Source of the DNA: an uncultured Polaribacter sp.
Lineage (GTDB): Bacteria > Bacteroidota > Bacteroidia > Flavobacteriales > Flavobacteriaceae
Direction of reading: 5' to 3'
DNA length: 46,965 bases
Assembly (NCBI GenBank): GCA_913047375.1
Contig: CAJWTV010000009.1
Span: 1 to 46,965, forward strand
Under the pieces are notes generated by a model. That model was not told the origin of the DNA, did not search any database, and saw only the letters and a program-made list of their open reading frames with translations. Position 1 is the stretch's first letter, and every line of letters starts with the position of its first letter. Shown here piece by piece: positions 41,830-46,965 of the stretch. The position numbers and the translations under genes are program-made.

Positions 41830-42006
41830 AATTAATGCTTTTTCTTGTTTTTTTCTTCTACAATTTTTCTCTACCATGTTAAAGGAACACTCTTTTCACG
41901 AAGCGACGATAGGAGAGTAGTGGAATGTGTGTGGAGTGAGATAATAAAAAATTAGTCTAAATGATATGATAAAGAATATTCATTTTAAAAATTAAAATCA
42001 ACGATT

Positions 42007-42566
42007 CTAGATACCTAACTCATTTCTTATTTTTTGAACATCAAGATTAGTCAACAGGTTAATTAAGTTTGGATAGCATTTTTCATGATAACCAAATTCT
42101 GGTTTTCGCAATTCTTCAATAGCTTGCTCTTTAGACCAGTTTTCAAAAATAATTCTGTAAGCTGCTGTTATTACTCTTGCTCTGTCAGAACCATGCCAGC
42201 AGTGAATTAAAATAGGATTTTCTGCCTGTTTTACAACTTTCAAAACTTCTAGGATATCATTCTAATCTATTTCTTTAGATTTTAGTCTAATATGTTCGAG
42301 TATCAAATCTGTATGACGTGCTTTCCTGTTATCATCTTTTAAGCGTCGGAGATTTAAAACAGTTTTTACGCCTTTTTCTTCTAATTCTAGGAATCCCTTT
42401 TATTGGGTTGCTCTAATCGATATATACTGTCTGAAACTTTAAATAGACGCTTAAAATTTTTAGATTTTAGTTCTTTAGCTTCATTATCTTGTGAATAGAT
42501 AAGTAGTGTAAAACTAAATGTAGCAATCACTAAAAAGTACTTGTACACATTATTGTATTTTTTCAC
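42007..42566 (-). pseudogene. Broken exported dual-specificity/tyrosine phosphatase gene
   Basis: The gene would start with GTG at 42566 and encode a signal peptide (KKYNNVYKYFLVIATFSF, then ..LLIYSQ). The reading frame continues through KRLFKVSDSIYRLEQPNK and then shifts by one base near 42396-42402. The next frame resumes with GFLELEEKGVKTVLNLRRLK, as in DSP-like phosphatases, but then meets TAG at 42262-42264 between GAT and AAT. The last part keeps the active-site motif HCWHGSDR (H-C-x5-R) and the C-terminus. The whole length of 560 bases is one short of a multiple of three, agreeing with a single-base deletion. With two lesions it is almost certainly inactive, even if the C-terminal part (from TTG 42243) were translated. 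Confidence 0.85.
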
Positions 42567-42587
42567 CTGTATTGTAAGAAGTAGTAA

Positions 42588-42956
42588 TTAGTTATTACTG
42601 CTTTCTAATTGTCTTTTTTTTCTAACATCAATAAAGTTTCTAATAAAAGTGATCATGGCAATTACAGTTGAAAGAATCATAATGCAAACTCTTATTGTAG
42701 CTGCAGTATCTTCACGCTCTAAAGCGCCTAATAAAGGTTTTATAAGACCAACAAGTACAACAAAAGTTAAAAGGACTGCAACATGTGCAATAACTTTGTT
42801 TTCGTTTTTTACGCCTGGAGTACAAATAAGTAGTACAACACCAATAAACGTTGGAATAAGTGCTGTCATAGATGGTGTTTGGGATGCAAAATATCCCCAA
42901 GAAGATAATGCAATAAGTATGATAGCATTAATTAAATTTGCAATGAATGGTTTCAT
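42588..42956 (-). CDS. Small four-helix membrane protein of unknown function
   Basis: 122 residues with four predicted membrane helices (about 8-24, 31-47, 57-76 and 88-107) and a basic tail RKKRQLESSNN. The starting text MKPFIANLINAIILIALSSWGYF recurs in uncharacterised Bacteroidota proteins, as far as I recall. No motif suggests a reaction. It lies between the phosphatase pseudogene and the ankyrin gene, all on the minus strand, and could belong to the same transcript. The antisense frame at 42649-42960 is a shadow. Confidence 0.7.
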   Translation of the reverse strand: MKPFIANLINAIILIALSSWGYFASQTPSMTALIPTFIGVVLLICTPGVKNENKVIAHVAVLLTFVVLVGLIKPLLGALEREDTAATIRVCIMILSTVIAMITFIRNFIDVRKKRQLESSNN

Positions 42957-43002
42957 ATAAAGAAGATTTTAATGTTTAGATTACATATAATATGTAAATC
43001 GT

Positions 43003-44496
43003 TTAATCAATTTTTAAAAATGCTAAATTAATGTTTTCTTTTTTTAATAATTCATTTTGTACAGCCAAGTCATAAGGGCTTTCATCATATTCTGTAAGTA
43101 ACTCTTTATTTGCACCATTTTTTAAAAGTAATGCTATAAGATCTCTATTTTTAGATTTCATGGCTGCTAAATGCAAAGCACTTAAATTCATAGTATTCTT
43201 GGAATTTATATCTGCTCCTAAATTAATTGCAGTTTCTAGCAAAAATACACTATGTTTTTCAACAGCAATATGCGCCAAAGTATTATTGTCTTTGTTTATG
43301 TTTTTGGCATTAATACCTGCAGTTTTTAGTTGATCGATAATTTGTTTGATGATATTTTCTTTTTTGGGACTGTAAGTTTGAAATGCATAGTACATTAAAT
43401 CATTACCATTGTTATCAATAATATTTAAGTTGGCTCCTTTTTGAATTAAAAAATCAACATTTTCTTTTTTACCTCTTTCAATAGCTATTGTAATTGCAGA
43501 TTTTCCCGCTTTATTTTGATGATTAATATCATAAGAAATAGCTAAAAATTTCTCTAAGTTCTCTTTAGATCCTGATGCAGCATTTATAAGTGCTGTATTT
43601 CCATTTTTATCAATTTGATTCACAGAAACACCTTCAACTATAAAAAAATTAAAAAGCTCTGGATTACCTCTTCTAGCAGAAAGATGCATGGATGTTTTAC
43701 CTTCCCAATTAACTTGGTCAACTTCAATAGATAAATCTTTAGATAAATAGTTAAAAACCTCTAATCTTAAAGCTTTACGTTTCATACCTTGAGAGGCAAA
43801 AAGCACTGCATTCTCTCCTTTTCCATTTATATAATTATATTTTACACCATTTTGTTTCCAAAATTTCATTGTGTTTATATTACCACCTCTAGCTGCATAG
43901 AAAAACAGATTATTTCCGTCATTATCTTTTTTATCTAATGATACATTTTTATCTATAAAATATTGAAAAATAGAAGTATCTTCAATAGTCGCTCCAGAGA
44001 GTAGCAATAAAGCATTTGCTCCAGACATATTTGTATAGTCAATAGAAATTCCTTGCTTTAAAATTAAATCGTAAACCTCTGTTTTTTGAACACCACCAAT
44101 TGCTGCCATTAATAACATATTTGTACCACGAGATGTGCTTTCATTTGGATTTGCTCCTAATTTCAATAAATGTTTCATTACTTCCGTATTGCCTTTATAA
44201 GCAGCCCATTGCAAATATTTCACACCTCCATGCGTGGGTTTGGTTACAGGGTTTCCTTCCAAGGAAAGCATGTATTTAATACTTTCTAATGGTGCATTAT
44301 CTATAATGGCATAAGCAACACCATCAAATGCGAATGGTCCTTTTTCTGTTGGATCATTACCTTCAGTTATAGCAATTTGTATATCAGAAACAGTAGGTTC
44401 TGATTTCCAAAAGTCACGATCTAAAAATTTGTTTGTGTCTTGTGCATTAACAGACAGAAAGGATACGAGTATAAGTAATGTAATTAGTGATCTCAT
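43003..44496 (-). CDS. Exported ankyrin-repeat protein
   Basis: 497 residues with a signal peptide (about 1-19, LITLLILVSFLSVNAQD). From about residue 55 to the end there are roughly ten to twelve ankyrin repeats, seen as GxTALxxAA-type units such as GVKYLQWAAYKGNTEVMKHLLKLGANPN, NGNTALINAASG and NLSALHLAAMKSKNRDLIALLLKNGA. They form a binding scaffold in the periplasm or at the surface. No catalytic domain is seen. It follows the acyl-CoA dehydrogenase gene by 32 bases on the same strand. A partner cannot be named; in other bacteria, exported ankyrin proteins have been tied to oxidative-stress protection (AnkB near catalase), but there is no such neighbour here. Confidence 0.88.
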   Translation of the reverse strand: MRSLITLLILVSFLSVNAQDTNKFLDRDFWKSEPTVSDIQIAITEGNDPTEKGPFAFDGVAYAIIDNAPLESIKYMLSLEGNPVTKPTHGGVKYLQWAAYKGNTEVMKHLLKLGANPNESTSRGTNMLLMAAIGGVQKTEVYDLILKQGISIDYTNMSGANALLLLSGATIEDTSIFQYFIDKNVSLDKKDNDGNNLFFYAARGGNINTMKFWKQNGVKYNYINGKGENAVLFASQGMKRKALRLEVFNYLSKDLSIEVDQVNWEGKTSMHLSARRGNPELFNFFIVEGVSVNQIDKNGNTALINAASGSKENLEKFLAISYDINHQNKAGKSAITIAIERGKKENVDFLIQKGANLNIIDNNGNDLMYYAFQTYSPKKENIIKQIIDQLKTAGINAKNINKDNNTLAHIAVEKHSVFLLETAINLGADINSKNTMNLSALHLAAMKSKNRDLIALLLKNGANKELLTEYDESPYDLAVQNELLKKENINLAFLKID

Positions 44497-44528
44497 AAGT
44501 ATTAGTTTATAATATTTTAATAATTTAT

Positions 44529-45689
44529 TTAAATGGCATTAATGCCTGTGATATCTCTTCCAGTTATTAAAAGATGCATCTCATGAGTTCCTTGATAGGT
44601 AACTAATGTTTCTAAATTCATAAGATGACGCATAATGGGATATTCACCTGTAATTCCCATACCTCCTAAAATTTGTCTAGCTTCTTTCGCAACAGATTGA
44701 GCCATTTTTACATTGTTACGTTTGGCCATAGAAATTTGCTGATATGTTGATTTGTTATCATCCATAAGTTTCCCTAATTGATGGCATATTAATTGTGCTT
44801 TTGTAATTTCAGTAATCATGTCTGCAAGTTTCTTTTGTATGAGTTGCTTACTTGCAATGGGTTGCCCAAACTGAATGCGTTCTTGAGAATACTTTAGAGC
44901 AGTTTCATAACAGTTCATTGCAATACCTATACTTCCCCATGCTACAGCATATCTACCAATATTAAGACATTTATAAGCATCTTTTATGGTTTTGGTTTTG
45001 GGTAAAAGTTGTGATTTAGGTAGCTTGGATTCAGAAAAAATGAGCTCACCAGTTTTAGATGTTCTAAAAGACCATTTATCTTCAATTAGAGACGAATTAA
45101 AATTAGTTACTTTATCTGTTTCTACTATAATGCCTCTAACATTATCGTGTTCGTCTTTAGCCCAAACAATTGCAATATCACAAGTTGAAGAATTTCCAAT
45201 CCACATTTTACTACCAGTCAAAATAATCTCATCAGCAACTTCTTTAAAATGACAATGCATTCCTGCTGTATTAGATCCAAAATTAGATTCTGTAAGACCG
45301 AATGCTCCTAAATAATCTCCAGTAGCTAGTTTAGGAAGGTATTTTTCTTTTTGTGTTTCAGTTCCAAATGTTAATATGGCATACATTACCAAAGACGTTT
45401 GTATAGAACTCATAACACGAACTGATGTGTCACCACGTTCAAGTTCTTGCATCATCAATCCGTAAGAGATATAATCTGCTCCCATACCACCATATTCTTC
45501 GGGAATAATTAGTCCGAAAGCTCCAATATTGGCGAGTTCTTTTGTAATATTTGGTATTGGTTTTGATTCTTGATAACAAACTTTAATTTTTGGCATTACA
45601 AATCTATTCACCCAAGATTTAGTAGACTCCTGAATGAGTTTTTGCTCTTCGGTATATTGAAATGCGATATTGTAATAATCTGTTGTCAT
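44529..45689 (-). CDS. Acyl-CoA dehydrogenase, glutaryl-CoA dehydrogenase-like
   Basis: A 386-residue flavoprotein that oxidises an acyl-CoA at the alpha-beta bond with electrons passed to ETF. The FAD-binding text is LGAFGLTESNFGSNTAGM and KMWIGNSSTCDIAIVWAKD. The catalytic Glu is in YQGTHEMHLLITGRDITGI (Glu370), matching the YEGTHDIHxLILGRAITG signature of glutaryl-CoA dehydrogenase. The ERIQFGQPIASKQLIQKKLADM segment is also of the GCDH type. The arginine that separates GCDH from others cannot be judged by eye, so isovaleryl- or butyryl-type activity is possible. It is four bases after the CoA-transferase gene, so the two form an operon. Confidence 0.9.
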   Translation of the reverse strand: MTTDYYNIAFQYTEEQKLIQESTKSWVNRFVMPKIKVCYQESKPIPNITKELANIGAFGLIIPEEYGGMGADYISYGLMMQELERGDTSVRVMSSIQTSLVMYAILTFGTETQKEKYLPKLATGDYLGAFGLTESNFGSNTAGMHCHFKEVADEIILTGSKMWIGNSSTCDIAIVWAKDEHDNVRGIIVETDKVTNFNSSLIEDKWSFRTSKTGELIFSESKLPKSQLLPKTKTIKDAYKCLNIGRYAVAWGSIGIAMNCYETALKYSQERIQFGQPIASKQLIQKKLADMITEITKAQLICHQLGKLMDDNKSTYQQISMAKRNNVKMAQSVAKEARQILGGMGITGEYPIMRHLMNLETLVTYQGTHEMHLLITGRDITGINAI

Positions 45690-45693
45690 ATTT

Positions 45694-46965
45694 TTAAACT
45701 AGAATTCTAGCGTCTTCATACACTTGTTTCCTTAAAAATTCTCTATCATCAGGATGTGCTATATTGATCATTTCTTTAGCACGCTCCTTTAAGTTTTTAG
45801 CGTATAAATATGCTGTTCCATATTCCGTTACTATATATTGCACATGTGCTCTTGTAGTAACTACAGATGCACCTGGTTTAAGTGTAGACACAATTCTTGG
45901 AATTCCTTTATTGGTTCGTGAGGGTAATGCTAGAATAGCTTTTCCGCCTTCAGATAATGTTGCACCACGAATAAAGTCCATTTGCCCTCCAACTCCAGAA
46001 TAATGACGAGTACCAATAGAATCTGCGCAAACTTGTCCATACAAATCAATTTCTATGGCACTATTGATTGCAGTAACTTTTGGGTTTTGTCTTATTGTAC
46101 GCGTGTCATTAACATAACCAACGTCCATCATATTAACGATAGGATTATTATCTATAAAATCATAAATTCGCTTGGTTCCAAAAGCAAATCCAGAAACAAT
46201 TTTGCCAGGATCTGTCACTTTTTTACTTCCGTTTATAACACCATTTTCAACAAGATCTATAATTCCATCAGAACACATTTCTGTATGGATACCCAAATTT
46301 TTATGATTGCATAAATAAGATAAGGCTGCATCAGGAATTCCTCCAATTCCCATTTGCAAAGTTGCTCCATCATCAACCAAATTAGCAATATGTTTACCTA
46401 TTTTATCTTCCGTAGATGTTCTTGGATTTTTTTTCATTTCATATAGAGGATCATCAACCTCTGTACAAGCATCAATTTGACTTATATGTATAATACCATT
46501 TCCATGAACAAATGGCATATTTGGATTCACTTGAGCTATCACATATTTTGCTGTATCGATAGCTGCATTAGAAATATCGACAGAACAACCTAAAGAGCAA
46601 TATCCCTTGCTATTAGGTGGTGATATTGTCACTAAAGCAACATCAATATTCATCTTACCACTTCTAAAAAGTGCTGGTATTTCACTTAAAAAAATAGGAA
46701 TATAATGTGCTCTTCCTCTTTGTACATGCGAACGAATATTATGCCCAACAAAAAAGCAATTTATATTGAAATTATTTTTAAATTTATCATCGGCATATGG
46801 CACAGGTCCTTCTGTATGTGCTGATATAATTTCTACATTTTCAAGTTCGTTATGCCTTTCAGTCATTGATTGAATTAACTTTTCTGGTGCAGCAGCAGCT
46901 GTATGAATAAAAACACGGTCTCCAGATTTTATTAATTTCACAGCCTCTTTCGGCTCCGTATAATT
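45694..46965 (-). CDS. Acetyl-CoA hydrolase/transferase family CoA-transferase (4-hydroxybutyrate CoA-transferase type), 5' end beyond the window
   Basis: At least 423 residues are present. A GTG at 46941 looks like a start, but the frame stays open to the window end with NYTEPKEAVKLIKSGD, which is the normal N-terminal text of this family, so the true start lies outside. It holds RVFIHTAAAAPEKLIQ, the glycine-rich LQMGIGGIPDAAL, the catalytic glutamate in NSAIEIDLYGQV and the GVGGQMDFIRGA motif. It moves CoA between acetyl-CoA and another acid such as 4-hydroxybutyrate, or a similar short acid. With the downstream acyl-CoA dehydrogenase, it can activate and then oxidise an organic acid. Confidence 0.88.
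   Translation of the reverse strand, partial: NYTEPKEAVKLIKSGDRVFIHTAAAAPEKLIQSMTERHNELENVEIISAHTEGPVPYADDKFKNNFNINCFFVGHNIRSHVQRGRAHYIPIFLSEIPALFRSGKMNIDVALVTISPPNSKGYCSLGCSVDISNAAIDTAKYVIAQVNPNMPFVHGNGIIHISQIDACTEVDDPLYEMKKNPRTSTEDKIGKHIANLVDDGATLQMGIGGIPDAALSYLCNHKNLGIHTEMCSDGIIDLVENGVINGSKKVTDPGKIVSGFAFGTKRIYDFIDNNPIVNMMDVGYVNDTRTIRQNPKVTAINSAIEIDLYGQVCADSIGTRHYSGVGGQMDFIRGATLSEGGKAILALPSRTNKGIPRIVSTLKPGASVVTTRAHVQYIVTEYGTAYLYAKNLKERAKEMINIAHPDDREFLRKQVYEDARILV

Larger units (their letters stand above)
41425..42006. other. 582-base gap without a convincing gene
   Basis: It lies between alkB (starting at 41424) and the phosphatase pseudogene. It holds the alkB promoter, a 12-base-pair hairpin (41802-41829), a GC-richer stretch (41896-41940, with ACGAAGCGACGATAGG), and on the plus strand one marginal 47-codon frame (41617-41760, MSFYKIVINTCRRIVKHFL...) with a possible single membrane helix. 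I see no supported coding evidence, tRNA, or transposon end. Next to a dead gene, it may be decayed DNA. Confidence 0.5.

Noticed and set aside
42649..42960. 103-codon open frame antisense to the small membrane protein gene
   Set aside because: The minus-strand frame has four clear membrane helices and a family-like start. The plus-strand frame is low-complexity (many Thr, Ile, Ser) and is a shadow.
45982..46314. 110-codon frame antisense to the CoA-transferase gene
   Set aside because: Overlaps conserved motifs of the CoA-transferase and has repetitive Asn/Ile content typical of shadow frames.
1..46965. Search for CRISPR arrays, phage genes, toxin-antitoxin pairs, insertion sequences and defence systems
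   Set aside because: I saw no regularly spaced repeats, transposase, integrase island or known defence domain. The only helicase-like oddity (39656) has no nuclease or other defence partner.

Overview
The window looks like chromosomal core sequence of a marine-type Flavobacteriaceae bacterium (phylum Bacteroidota). The DNA is strongly AT-rich. Promoters fit the Bacteroidota -33/-7 pattern (TAnnTTTG), Shine-Dalgarno sites are almost absent before genes, and several starts are TTG. Family content also fits: a SusC-like TonB-dependent receptor with a carboxypeptidase-regulatory domain, a PorV/PorQ-type porin, DUF4105 (Lnb-type), bacillithiol synthesis, DUF6495, the flavobacterial sigma factor with a small partner ORF, and a one-domain DEAD-box-like protein. 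I cannot name the genus from sequence alone.

Layout. 1-6.9 kb: a REP-like inverted repeat, pcm, a Gfo/Idh/MocA oxidoreductase, a 3-hydroxyacyl-CoA dehydrogenase, a DUF2147 protein, kdsC with a DUF2520 Rossmann protein, a Cys/Met-metabolism PLP enzyme translationally overlapping bshB1, and tRNA-His with a terminator. 6.9-12 kb: uvrA, a sigma-70-family factor followed by a 47-codon ORF and a terminator, a cysteine-less-tail endonuclease III, and a bcp peroxiredoxin. 12-16.1 kb: an M23 peptidase and TonB-dependent receptor pair. 16.2-18.7 kb: coiled-coil protein, zapA, probable 6S RNA, rny. 18.7-25.1 kb: xerD, aroQ, fused ftcD, a DUF4105/Lnb-type protein, a PorV/PorQ-like porin and a YheT-type hydrolase. 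25.2-28.6 kb: pssA, then lptB-(relic)-tatC-kdsD on the minus strand. 28.7-37.7 kb: recQ, a ZIP transporter with a methyltransferase, an RlmL-type methyltransferase, priA and the rpsF-rpsR-rplI operon. 37.7-42 kb: DUF6495, two convergent DoxX-like genes, a degenerate ThiE-like protein, a one-RecA-domain DEAD-like protein and an AlkB-type hydroxylase. 42-47 kb: a broken dual-specificity phosphatase gene, a small membrane protein, an ankyrin protein, a glutaryl-CoA-dehydrogenase-like enzyme and a CoA-transferase cut by the window edge.

How the genes work together. Envelope building is a recurring theme: KdsD and KdsC make Kdo, LptB powers LPS export, PssA makes phospholipid, the DUF4105 protein probably finishes lipoproteins, and TatC exports folded proteins. 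DNA repair and replication restart are covered by UvrA, Nth, RecQ and PriA. Cysteine supply and bacillithiol synthesis are physically coupled. The CoA-transferase and acyl-CoA dehydrogenase form an acid-activation and oxidation module.

I found no phage, CRISPR array, insertion sequence, toxin-antitoxin pair or defence island. The most informative unexpected signals are gene decay and variant enzymes: a 29-codon relic of a carboxymuconolactone decarboxylase gene between tatC and lptB, a phosphatase pseudogene with a frameshift and a stop, a ThiE-like protein lacking its substrate-binding motifs, a DEAD-like protein reduced to one degenerate domain, RecQ without its zinc ligands, and Nth without its iron-sulfur cysteines.
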